Positions 37,201 through 47,850 of a stretch of 64,000 nt of DNA are shown in pieces; the first letter of the stretch is position 1; each line of letters opens with the position of its first letter. The notes beneath the pieces are model-generated. The model ran no database searches. It was not told where the DNA came from and saw only the letters and a program-made list of their open reading frames with translations. A program made the position numbers and the translations under genes. The stretch comes from Euryodendron excelsum (taxonomy: Eukaryota > Streptophyta > Magnoliopsida > Ericales > Pentaphylacaceae). The stretch is from the NCBI GenBank assembly GCA_033060915.1, contig CM065381.1, positions 5,202,501 through 5,266,500 of the forward strand, in the 5' to 3' direction.

Positions 37201-40200
37201 CTTTTTTTTTTTGAATTTCTTTCCCGTGTATATGAGCACAAAATGTGTTCTCATTTAATATGTCTCAGCCGTGTTGGGTTGTCAGTCCTGTGCCATGTCT
37301 AAGCTTGTACACACTCTCTACTGTAGATTGATATGCATTTGGTCAATAGTTACCTGTTGCACATCCAGTTCCTGCATTTTTATATGGTTTCGTTGGGATT
37401 TCCTATATGCAGTTGCTTTAAATATAATGCTGAATAGTAATTATGATTTTGAACACTGCTTTTTATGTTTTATGTATTACAGGTGGAGGGGATGAACTCT
37501 CTGGTCTCTGAATTGGCTGATGTGGCAACACAGGAGAGAGCCATGCTTGATGAGTGTGAAGTTATATTGGCTTCAACAGTAGCTATGCAGGTAAGAATAA
37601 ATTATGCACGGTTGCAAACTTGATTTCATGCACAAAAACACAAATCATGTCTTGCTGATTAACTGAACATAATTAGGAATATGCTGCGATAACTATATAT
37701 TGTCCCTAGTATTTATGTATCTGGATTAAGATATATATGCATCGAAGGGCCTGTCGTTGAGCTTTGGTTGGCCAGAGTAGCATGATTGTTGCAACAACGT
37801 AAGGATTAAGGTCCAAAATGAGATAAAGAAACCATGCAAAAACACAAACACACAATGTGAAACCCTTTCAAGGGGTCTGGCTTAAAGCCTGCATCCACAA
37901 GCAAAGGTAAATGAGAAAAATCTCACTAGTAGAAGTTGACTTAAGATGTTAGCCGTTCTCCATAAGCTTGACCCTCCCTTCAACGATGATCCTTCTTACT
38001 TAGAGAACGCAAATTGGGTACAAGAGAACATACCCAAAATGAACCTAGACACAAGTTGTGCCACCCTTAAAATTTGAGCAGGGGCAGTCTATCACAGGAC
38101 TCCTGCCAAGGGTTTGGGAAAGCTGCTCAGGCTTGGACTCCTCATAATTCAATACATTGTAATGGTATTGTTGGACACAATGGGGAGAAAAAAAAGCTAA
38201 CATTATATTATGGACCTTAGAAGTACTTTCATGCATGTAGTGATTCAATCTTCGAGTAGGCCTCTCTCTGTGTAGCAATAGGTCAATTTGGTTGATTAAG
38301 TTTGCTTTGGCTCTGGCGTTTATGTCAGTAGCCTAACTTATTTTATTTATTGGTTCAAGATATCCAGGTCAGAAATCATTCTCTTAATGTATTATCATGC
38401 TGCTTGGGCTGGCCTCAATTTAGTCATCTTGCGGTCAAGCTTTCTTCTCCCCATCCGATTATCTTAAAAGTTTGATCACTGAGACATGCCAATCCTATCC
38501 CAGAAAAAAATTTAGTTGTTTTTGTTGGAAATTAATCACTGTCCATGCACAGATTCTAAGTATTTTCTTATATTGGATGGTCTTTCATGCCAATCCTGTC
38601 CCAGTAAAAAAATTTGGTTGTTTTTTTGGAAGTTAATCACTGTCCATGCACAAATTCCAAGTCTTTTCTTATATTGAATGGTCTTTCATGCCAATCCTGT
38701 CCCAGTTAAAAAATTTGGAATTAAATTCACTTTGCACCCCTGCACTTTACCCTCAGTCTCACTTTAGTCTCTCCACTTTAAAATTTGACATTCAACCCCC
38801 TGGAGTTTTGGTCAAATGTCACTTTGGCCATTTTGTTAACCTACCGTTATATATTTAACGAAAAATGGTCATGTGGGGCTCACGTTTAAAAATTTTAAGG
38901 ACAATATAGGAATTTCGCACATTGTGTTTGAAAATGAGAAAAATAATTGAGAAATAAGATTGTATATATTATCTTTAGGATTTATTATTAACACATCATT
39001 TGAATTATGAATCAGCATATAATTAATCAGTGTGAATCAATATAATCCTAAAAATAAAGTATAATTAGTAAGATAAAAATTATATTTTTAAAAAATAACT
39101 AATTTAACTAAAAAAATAACTAACACACTCATTTAAGTTATTTTTTAAAAAATCTAATTTTTTTCTTACTAATTAGTCAGCGTGAATCAGTATAATCCTA
39201 GAAATAAAGTATAATTAGTAAGACAAAAATTAAATTTTTAAAAAATAACTAATTTCACTAAAAAATAACTAACACACCCATTTAAGTTATTTTTTTAAAA
39301 ATCTAATTTTTGTCTTACTTATTAATCAACGTGAATCAGTATAATCCTAAAAATAAAGTATAATTAGTAAGACAAAAATTAGATTTTTAAAAAATAACTA
39401 ATTTCACTAAAATATAACTAACACACCCATTTCAGTTATTTTTTTAAAAATCTAATTTTTGTCTTACTAATTAATCAGTGTGAATCATTATAATCCTAAA
39501 AACAAAGTATAATTAGTAAGACAAAAATTAAATTTAAAAAAAAACTTAAATGTGTGTGTTAGTTATTTTTTTTAGTGAAATTAGTTATTTTTTAAAAATC
39601 TAATTTTTGTGTTACTAATTATACTTTATTTTTAGTATTATACTAATTCACACTGATTAATTATATACTGATTTATAATTCAGAGAGTGTGTTAATAATT
39701 AATCCTAAAGATGATATATACATTCTTATTTCTCAATTATTTTTTTCATTCTCAAACACAATGTGCGAAATTCTTATATTGCCCTTAAAATTTTTACACG
39801 TGAGACTTACATGACCATTTTTTCCATTAAGTATATAATGGTAGGTTAACGGAAGGGCCACAATGGCACTTGACCAAAACTTCAAGGGGTTGACTGTCAA
39901 ATTTTAAAGTGGATGGGCTAAAGTGGAACTAAGCGAAATTGCAGAGGTGAAAAGTGAATTTAACCCAAAAATTTGGTTGCTTTTTTGGAAGTAAATTATT
40001 GTCCATGCACAAATTCTTAGTATTTTCTTATATTGGATGGTTTTTCTTTCCATCGGCTACCTCTGCAGAGGTGGTAACCGTCTGGTTGTCAACCGAGCTA
40101 TGTTGCTCAGGGAGGATGGTCCACATTGGTCATGTCAACACTAGAACGGCTAGAAAGGAAATTTATCTTTTAAGAAAGGGTCACGAATAGAAATATAGAT

Positions 40201-40447
40201 TGCGAATGTAAGAAGATATCAATTGATTTTTGTCGTTTAAAGTTCAGTCTTCCGTGAGTCGTTTTACTTCATATTATTATGAAATCTGTATAGGATGGTA
40301 TGTAATTTGATATTTGTTGGCTTAAATCAGGTAGAGGAATATAGCCTTAGGACCCATCTCACACAATTGAAAAAGGCTTTGACGAATGGTCAGCAGCCAA
40401 TGAATGGCAATCAGAACCCCTACAAGACTGCCCAGATGCCAAGCTAA
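28224..40447 (+). CDS. AUG8: AUG8-like augmin subunit, QWRF-motif protein, 6 exons
   Basis: Exons: 28224-29531, 30092-30211, 32808-32924, 33009-33098, 37483-37590, 40331-40447; all GT-AG, all phase 0, giving 619 aa. The start is the ATG at 28224 ([10 protein letters not shown]), the first in the open frame. The first 400 residues are basic, Ser/Pro-rich and probably disordered, with short repeats (RGVSPS twice, MIRPSSPS twice). The family motif QWRF is at residues 416-419 (29469-29480) inside [15 protein letters not shown]. The C-terminal 200 residues are helical and coiled-coil-like. QWRF proteins include AUG8, EDE1 and SCO3; AUG8 is the plus-end, microtubule-binding subunit of augmin, which recruits gamma-tubulin to existing microtubules. 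The assignment to AUG8 rests on recalled similarity and on the PDE327 neighbour (At4g30720/At4g30710). Introns 4 and 5 are long and transposon-rich. Confidence 0.88.
30212..32807 (+). other. Intron 2 of the AUG8-like gene
   Basis: This 2.6-kb intron has no recognised gene. A less AT-rich block at about 31560-32330 contains short open frames on both strands but no domain; it may be an unrecognised repeat. The rest is ordinary T-rich intron. Confidence 0.5.
35209..35732. mobile_element. Diverged copy of the CTAAGAA MITE family
   Basis: The left end GAGAAGCACAGACATTTCTAAGAAGG matches the terminal motif of the element at 16649-17138. The right end, read in reverse complement, gives TTAGGAAGCAACAGATATGG. 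GTGTC and GGACAC words crowd both ends. No target duplication could be recognised, so the exact edges are uncertain. Confidence 0.6.
35527..35610 (+). mobile_element. tRNA-derived SINE-like head
   Basis: An A-box-like TTGCCTAGTGGTTTGG (35535-35550) is followed by a B-box-like AGGGTTCAAACCCC (35573-35586) and then an A-run. The B box with its GGGTT/AACCC stem is close to a real tRNA T arm, but acceptor and anticodon arms do not pair, so this is a SINE head and not a tRNA gene. Confidence 0.55.
38719..39967. mobile_element. Mutator-like element with terminal inverted repeats over 300 bp
   Basis: The left 300 bp (AATTAAATTCACTTTGCACC...) pair with the right 300 bp, whose reverse complement begins GGGTTAAATTCACTTTTCACC. 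The 9-bp duplication AAAATTTGG lies at 38710-38718 and 39968-39976. Long inverted repeats and a 9-bp duplication are the marks of non-autonomous Mutator-like elements. The interior has no transposase; it consists of about four diverged hairpin units. Confidence 0.9.
39040..39640. repeat. Array of about four 149-bp hairpin units
   Basis: The word ATAAAGTATAATTAGTAAG recurs with starts near 39053, 39203, 39352 and (as ACAAAG...) 39501, a period of 149-150 bp. Each unit also contains the inverted form of its own flanks (AAATCTAATTTTTGTCTTACT against AGTAAGACAAAAATTAAATTT), so each can fold into its own hairpin. The array is the core of the Mutator-like element. Confidence 0.85.
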
Positions 40448-43400
40448 CAACCTTTTTGTTTTTCCTCTTCAGCAAAGGCAAAACAACAGTGTCTGTTTAG
40501 GTCTCAGCAAGTGTATAGTGTTCCTTTCCCTCTTCTCTTCTTTTTTCTTTTTATTAATTCTGTTGGAAATATGATTTCCTTCCCATTCAATTTTTTTGTC
40601 TTCATTCCTTCCACATGTAAATTTTTGTTTAGATGTGTCTGTATATTATCTTCAAACAACATGCAAGCATTCCAAGCAAATAAAATTAAGGTAAAAGAAT
40701 GGGATAAAGCCTAGTTGGTTCTATGGGTTGAACTCATGCATCATTTGGTGGGTTTGGCAATTTTTTATTCTATCATAACTTTGAGTATTATCAATACGAG
40801 GAGTGCTTGAAATAGTAATAAAAAAAATAAGAAGAAAAAAAGGACTGCTTGAGGTGAGTGATACTTGTCTGGTATGCTTCTAGGTTTAACTAATAACCAA
40901 AGCTTACAATGCTTGAGAATGCAAACTCTTTGTTTCCAATTGCTTCATGCTCTTTTGGATGTCTTTATTTCGTTTAGGTAACACTGAGCCTTTTTTAAGA
41001 GTTTTGGAGAGGTTTCAACAAAGTAGGTGAAAGCATGAGCTTAGGATGGGTGAGAAAAAAAGTCTAGTGATCAGGTAGTATGAGGTTATTTATACACATG
41101 CATATCAAATTTTGTTATACGTTATTTACTGTATTAAAAGTCTATTTATTAATTACAAATTTATATTATTGATGTAATAAAACATTACATGTTTCAATTT
41201 ACTATGAGTATTGAGCAGTTGGACTTTTCTCTTGATGTGAGTGTGAATGACAGGATTAGTGGGGTATATAAAGGCAATGCCAACTCAATTTTAAGGATAA
41301 AAATGATAATTTTGAGGGGCTAAATGGTCCATCAAAGCTTAAAATCCCATAGCTTTAGTCGTGATTACGGGCAAAAAAAGGAAACTAATAGAGTGTAATG
41401 TGGTCAATACATGTTTTTATAACGCACCCCTCTGTAATTTCTTGAATTTTGACTCAAGCATTTAACAATTAAATGCCTCTTATCAGTACCCTTCATCTAA
41501 TTCATTGCATTTTTTTTATTTATAAAATCATTTCAAGTAATTGTTTATGTCTAACGTACCTGGAAGCCACCATTTTATAATTTCTCAAATGACGGAATGG
41601 TTAAATGGAACGAATGTTAAGATGAACAACACGTGAGACCATAATTATCAAAACAAGAAGCAGGAGCCCAAAACATTAGGAAAACGAAAATGAAAAATAC
41701 AATCAAAAAATATAAGAAGAAACAGCAAACAGAAGCGATTGCGATACTTAATTAGAATATTATTAAGAAGCTTTCATCGAACTTAAAGGAGATAATTTTA
41801 AAAAAATTTATTGAAAAACTTGGTGGGAACTTGCATGAATAATTAGATACTAAGTTGGGAATTTAAGGGAAAAAAAATTATAAAAATTTAATATTTCAAG
41901 ATTTTGTAGCATTTTTTCTTATTCTCCCAAGAGGTTTCATAAAGTGTTCCAATCATATTCTAATCGTTTTTTAGAACATTTTTCAAAATTTTCAAACAAA
42001 TTTCGTGCTCATGAATAGAATTATGCCTCCTCTTTTTATCTCATATCACATCCAACACAATAAGCTCATGAACATATGTATTATATCAGTGATCAACCAC
42101 ATAAACCAGTTTCATCTTATCCCAATCCATGCAAAATCCTAAAATTTACTCTCTTTGTTTGGTGCTTCTACTTGTATTATTGATGTCATACAGATAATAA
42201 AGGTCCTAATTCAGTTGCTATTTTTTAATTTTGCTAAAATCTGGTTTAGCAAATGGCCTCCAATCTCATATATATTACTTGTGGGGGTTCATGGATCCTA
42301 AAAGCCAACTTTTGTTTTCAATTGCATGACTGACTAATAAAAAGTGAATGAGAATGAAGCGCTTGGGAGTTGGAATAAAAATCACATGATGTTTGAAATG
42401 GCTGGCATGCAAAAGTTTTATATAGCATACAAATATACATCAAAGTAAAACAAAATAAGAAAAATATTTTTCAAAAACGAAAAAAGTTAAAACTTTTTAA
42501 ATATAGCTAAATGAAAAGGAAAACTATTAAGATTTCCTGTAATGTATAAAAAGAAAAAAAGAAATGAAAAAGCAAGAAAGAAAGACAGTATTAAACCGTT
42601 TCTATTGACATTACTCATCTCCCATTGTCGATTCATTCATAGCCCAGGTATTTCTTAGGATAAATCTACAATAAACTATTCCAGCATATTTTGTGTTATG
42701 ATTTTTACTGGTTTCATTTCCTTCATGCACGATGAACATATCCATCAAAAGATATGTTAGTATCCTTTTTTTTTCTACTTTCAAAACAAGGAAAATATTT
42801 CAACATTTCCAAAATCTAGTTTGGTTTCCTCAAATATCCCAATGGTGCCAGAGACTTTGGCGTCCATATTTGTTGGGAATACAGATGTATAGGAGGCCAA
42901 CAAGCTATCTTTATATGCTGTAACCTAATTCTTGTTTTGAATCTTGCATGTATGACTAATAAAAAGAGAATGAGAATGAAATGAGATGCTTGGAAGTTGG
43001 AATGTGCAAATTTTATGTTGTTTGAAATGGTTCGAGCCAACACTAATCATTTCTTTATTTTTATTTTTATACATTGGAGGGCCAAGGCCGTAGGAGAGAG
43101 AGAAGGGTCAGTTGAGCCAATGATATCCCGGCCTAGGTGGGGGCGCCACTGTCACTAGGCTAACCCCCTCATCATACACTAAAGTTTTATATGACACACA
43201 TATCCACATGAAAAGTGAGACAAATGAGCAAAATATTTTCCATTCAAAATGAAAACATTCTAACCTGGAAAACCTATGTGAATTTTTATAAGCCTTTTCA
43301 GTATAATACTTTTGTTGAAAGCCCATCAGTTATTTCCACTTCATTGAATTAATAAACTAACTTTGGAATGAATATTAACACATCCCAAAAACCCAATGCA

Positions 43401-43754
43401 TTACCAAAGTAAAACAAAAAATACAAAAAAATTTACGGAAACGAAATATTGATGACTAAATCACAATCAAATAAATGAGCTCGACTCCGCCCTATTAATT
43501 ATAAATCATCCATTAATGCTTAATCAAATTTTTAAGAACCTAAAATCCATGAAAAAGGCCATACTACACTACAAGATATACCATGCTAAATTGATTAATG
43601 ATGGAAAATTTTAGATTGATCAGAGCAGTTATTACAATTTATAAAATTAAAAAACAAAAAACAAAAGAATACAAAGGTTATCTCATGAACATTTACAACA
43701 CTTCAAAATACACTACCTGAACAAATAGTTTTCAAAAACAACTATTTTTCCGTT
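40448..43754. other. Region downstream of the AUG8-like gene
   Basis: This stretch holds the 3' UTR (to about 40700) and then AT-rich DNA with no gene. A direct duplication relates about 42325-42470 to 42944-43250: both carry GACTAATAAAAAG-GAATGAGAATGAA, a GAAGTTGGAAT block and GTTTTATAT. The second copy is split by about 150 bp at 43035-43180 that I could not identify. Confidence 0.55.
40679..40684 (+). terminator. Likely poly(A) signal of the AUG8-like gene
   Basis: AATAAA lies 232 nt after the stop codon of the AUG8-like gene, in a T-rich 3' region. In the broken second copy near 47300 the same place reads GAATTAAA, so the hexamer is not kept there. Plant poly(A) signals are loose, so this is only a candidate. 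Confidence 0.4.
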
Positions 43755-44040
43755 ATAAGGGATTTGATGTTTGTTGGCTTAGAGCATGTAGAGAAAAATA
43801 GCCTTAGTACTCACCTGACACAATTGAAACAAAACCTTGAAAGGATGGTCAGCAGCCAATGAATGGCAATTACATGACTGCTCAAGCTTACTTTTTCCAC
43901 TTTAGCAAAGACAAAACTATAGTGTCAGTTTAAGTATATATTATTTTTCCCCTCTTCTCTTCTTTTTTATTTTTCTTAATTCTGTTGGAAATATGTATTT
44001 TCTTCAGTTCAATTTTTTTGTCTTCTTTCCTTCCAAAGGA
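43755..44040 (+). pseudogene. Duplicated last exon and 3' UTR of the AUG8-like gene, left part
   Basis: This matches 40303-40600: the end of intron 5 (GATTTGATGTTTGTTGGCTTA), exon 6 and the start of the 3' UTR. The splice acceptor CAG before GTAGAG has become CAT, the frame is shifted after ACACAATTGAAA, and several bases differ or are deleted. The copy continues at about 47240 after a transposon insertion. It cannot serve as an alternative last exon with this acceptor. Confidence 0.88.
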
Positions 44041-44047
44041 CTAGTGG

Positions 44048-47000
44048 CAGGGCAGCTTTAGGCCTGGGCGAGTGCCTCGCGTTGGGCACTCAATTTTTAA
44101 AGGCTTTCAATTTTTAAAAGTTTTATATGTTATGGTATAGGTTCATGTAATTTTTTCATTTTTTTTTTTTGTTTAACAAAAGGATCTCATTTTGGATGAG
44201 AAAAAAATACTTGTTAGAAAAAGAAAATTCAAAATAACTACACTAGTAAATCTAAGGAGAAACAATGCCAATTTAGCCAATAAATAAATTGTGTGGGACT
44301 CCAAATTTTACTTTCATCAGTAATTAATTGTAGTTTTGTATGGTTAGGTAGGATGCAAAATTATGTGGGTGCTTGGTACCTTAGGCTTATATGTAATAGT
44401 GAACATATATTACATCTAATAGAGATATACGTGAACTTCAATTAGAGTAAAAAAATGAGGTCCAATATGTGATAACATTAGAATTATCTAGTATTATTAG
44501 GACTAAAACTTGTAAAAAGTTAAAATGAGTAATTAGTAGAGTGAGGTGTCAAAGCATAAGTTTGTGATTTTATTAGGTATTTCATCTTTATGCAATAGTG
44601 TAAGAAAAAAAAAGAGAGTTATAGAAAGAGAGAGAGAGAGACAGAAGAGAGAAAGGGAGAAAGAAAGATAGAGATAGAGAGAGAGAGAAAGAGAGAAATA
44701 TAGAGAGGGAGTCAGAGAGAAGGAGATGATGCAGCTAGTATAAGCAAGAAGCAATTGATTTCAGGTGTAAGAATTATTTCCTTGCTGCAGATAAGGCTAT
44801 AGGTAGAAAGATTTTGAAAAATTATTCGATTTAGACACAAAATTCATCTGATTTGGTTAAGAATTAAGAGAGAAACCTCTGTCTAAAGTTAGACGATTTT
44901 TGCTACAAAAATCTCCAAAAACAGTCACTTTCGAAGGTTGTTTGGCCTCTTTAAAAAATTTGATTTGTAGCTGAATTTTTGCACACTTGAACTTTGAGAT
45001 CTTATAGAAATTTGAGCTTTGGTTTCAGCCAAAAATGTTTTATCTTCAAATTATGGTAATTTTTCAAAGTCAAGCTGCCACTGTATAAGTCTGATGCCCA
45101 GATCTGCTCAGATCTTTAACCTTTGGTTTGACAAAGCATTCGACAAAGTTAGAGTAGCCCAAAAATGTGAAATTTTTAGTGTATCTAGGAGCAAGGTTGA
45201 TAATAATCTGTACTAAATTTTAGGTCATTTAGATGTCGTTTACCTATGTTACTAATTTATCAAAGATAGACCATCTGCTGCTATATTCGAGTTTCTACAG
45301 CACTACCCTGTTTTAAAAAATACCAAATAAATACTTAAGTATGTTTAAAAAATGTAAAATTTGGTCTAGATACTCTTTGAGATGTCTATTTTGTATTTTT
45401 AAAATTTTAGAATTTTTGGGTGTAAGCTCACAAAATTATGTCCAGATTATGAAACTTGTGTTAGTTTTGGCAGACCAGATGATTTAGTGTATTCTGGTAT
45501 TTTTCAGCTCTAGCTTTACATTGGAAGTTTACTTGAGATTAGCATACGGTAGTTCTAATGCATAATTTCAGTGCTATAATTATTGCTGAAGTTTATATTG
45601 AGTTTCCTAAACTAATACGATTGTGGTGATAGGAGTTAACGGAGAGCAAAATCTTTCAACTTCAACCAAGAAGTGATCTTCGGTGTAATGTGTGTGCGGT
45701 GACAAGTGGAATTTAAGATATTCATAGTCATATCGAATGAATATATTGTGTGTAATATTATCTATATTGATGGTAATTGTGAGATTTAAGTCTCATTCAT
45801 ATTGAATGACTATAACCGTTGTACTAGTATGAATATTGGTGTTAATTGTAGGATTGTGGGATTTTAGGATAATCTTATTCATGTTGAATGCATTGTTTGT
45901 TTTCTATATGTATAATGGTGGTGAATGCATATGAGGTGTTGAAGGTGTTCATATATGAGGTAAAATTGATATTGATATATATGAGAAGTTTGGTAAAGAC
46001 ATTGATGATTCTATACATTTGATGGCATTGCAGACCATTCATATTTATGCCTTGCATTGCACTGGAGAGAGTTAACCACGATGGGTTAACCAAGGTTTAG
46101 TCACAGTAGACTAGCCTAGGGGTACCACAGTGGGCATTCCTTGATAACGCGTCATCGATATATTGGGCCAACGTTATTAAAATTGCACGCACATGAGGTG
46201 AAACATGCATTGCATTGAGACATCTATGATATATATCTTAATCATTTATACATGTGTGCATTATGGGTGCTTGTTATCATTCTTTATGAGTTTGATTATC
46301 TATCGTGAGCACGTTGACAATTAGCTCACACCCACAAAGACCGTTTTGATAGGTGACTTGAAGAAGACAGTTTAGTTCACTGCAGTCTTGGTCCTTGCCG
46401 TGGTGGCATTCATGTCGGTGTTAGGATGTCGTGTCTCAGGACTTGAGGAAGCTCTTATTGCTTTACCCTCATCTTTTCGTATATTTGTATAAACCATTGG
46501 GATTTGAGTTATATTTGTATTTTGCTTTACGTTGGCTTGAGTTTGGAATTTTGTCATATACCTATACTTGACATGATGTGTAAAAAGTTATGAGATGGTT
46601 TACTCTTATGTACTTTATACTTATGCATGGTTGGTTGGTGTTTCTTCCGCTACATTCTATTTGTTGAGTGTGAATTAAGGTGTCGTTCGCAAGTACGGTG
46701 ACCTGTGCGATCACGCCCCACTTAATACGACATAATTAATGTCTAATTGGATGGGGGTGTAACAAATTGAAAGTCTAATTTTTTTTTCAAACCTTACACA
46801 GTATAATTAAGTTCCCATATAGTTTCTATAAATAAAAAATTTCTTAAAAAAACATTCCAGTCTAGATGAGAAAAAAGACCTTATAAAAAGTAATCCCTAA
46901 ATCAATTACACTAATTAATTTATATACAAAATCGGTTCAACCCAAGAAAATGAAATGTACATAAAAAAATTGTGAAAGCTTAAAGTTTTTAAATCTTATC

Positions 47001-47219
47001 TGTTATAATTAAACTTCTATTAGTTTTTACATCTTTTTTAAAATAAAATGTATCTTCCAAATAAAAGGTCTAAGTAGAAGAAGGCCCAAAATTAACATAT
47101 TGGTAAATTTCAGAAGAAAAATATTGATTTTATTAAAAAAAATTATTATAAACTAAAAACAGTAAAAAATTTCATTTAAAGTTATTTGTCTGAAGCCTCC
47201 AGTTGTCTTGAGCCAGCCC
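44048..47219. mobile_element. hAT-like element, itself interrupted by a solo LTR
   Basis: The left end CAGGGCAGCTTTAGGCCTGGGC and the right end, reverse complement GGGCTGGCTCAAGACAACTGG, resemble the CAGGGC-GGC-TAGGC ends of plant hAT-type repeats. It splits the duplicated AUG8 3' region between ...CCTTCC and ACATGTAAATTTTG, words adjacent in the original at 40608-40620. Flanking bases do not show a clear 8-bp repeat, so class and exact ends are tentative. Without the LTR it would be about 0.7 kb and non-coding. Confidence 0.6.
44292..46764 (+). mobile_element. 2.47-kb solo LTR nested in the hAT-like element
   Basis: The segment begins TGTGGGACTCC and ends GGGTGTAACA and is flanked by AATTG at 44287-44291 and 46765-46769. 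Its 3' part (GATCACGCC... near 46710, GGTGACTTGAAGAAGAC near 46351) resembles the 3' ends of chromovirus-type Ty3-gypsy LTRs that I recall. It has no gag or pol. A purine-rich GA tract lies at 44600-44730. The left edge rests on the target duplication plus the terminal TG. Confidence 0.75.
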
Positions 47220-47224
47220 AGAGT

Positions 47225-47395
47225 GACTCCATTTCTATCTACATGTAAATTTTGTTTAGATGCTTTTGTAAATCATCTTCAAACAACATGCAAGCATTCC
47301 AAAAGAATTAAAATTAAGATAAGACTATGGGTCTATTATCTATTGTTTATACCCTTGCATCATTTGCTAGTTTGGAATTTCTTAACGCTTTACCG
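47225..47395 (+). pseudogene. Duplicated AUG8 3' UTR, right part
   Basis: ACATGTAAATTTTGTTTAGATG, ACAACATGCAAGCATTCCAA and TTGCATCATTTGCTAGTTTGG match the 3' UTR and downstream DNA at about 40613-40760 of the true gene. It is the continuation of 43755-44040. Confidence 0.85.
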
Positions 47396-47850
47396 TGTTG
47401 ATCGGTCATACAATGGTCATTCATCCTTTGTTCTTTATTCGTTCGTAATCACTATTCAAATGTCAAAATTTAATCAAATTAACATAAAAATTGAATTCAG
47501 CATATTGAAACTACTAAGGTAAAGTATTTTATGAAGTCAAAATCTACTCGGAAGGTCCCAACTCCCAAGTATATAAGGGTGCATCATACCTAGCATGAGA
47601 GCACCCACACTAGAATTTCTGCCCACTCACCCTCTAAACCCATCAGGGGAGAGACTCATCTCTCTCGCTAAAAATCTAATTATCTCTTTCTTGTTATAAA
47701 ATTAAAAAAATATAAAATAAATAAAATAATTTAAGACAAAATATAAAAAATAGTTCTTTAAGAACTATCAAATATTTATCATATTAATTCTTTTGCAACA
47801 ATTAAGGGTAAATCTTTTAAACCATCCAAGACTTTATAATACATAACCAA
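47396..47850. other. Intergenic, nothing recognised
   Basis: This is AT-rich DNA between the duplicated AUG8 tail and the copia debris. Short open frames only, without a recognisable product. Confidence 0.6.

Larger units (their letters stand above)
33099..37482 (+). other. Intron 4 of the AUG8-like gene, 4.4 kb
   Basis: The intron contains a pyrimidine-rich tract (33700-33950), a less AT-rich block with meaningless open frames (34340-34880), and a MITE of the CTAAGAA family with a SINE-like head inside it (35209-35732). No exon-like frame with splice sites was found. Confidence 0.5.
38487..40047. repeat. Three 101-bp tandem units in intron 5, third split by a transposon
   Basis: Units start TGCCAATCCT at 38487, 38588 and 38689. 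The first two are 101 bp each. The third breaks after AAAATTTGG at 38718 and resumes at 39977 with TTGCTTTTTTGG. The intact units therefore show what the insertion site looked like before the element arrived. Confidence 0.92.

Noticed and set aside
44533..44754. Ser-Leu-rich minus-strand frame
   Set aside because: It is the GA tract of the solo LTR read in antisense.
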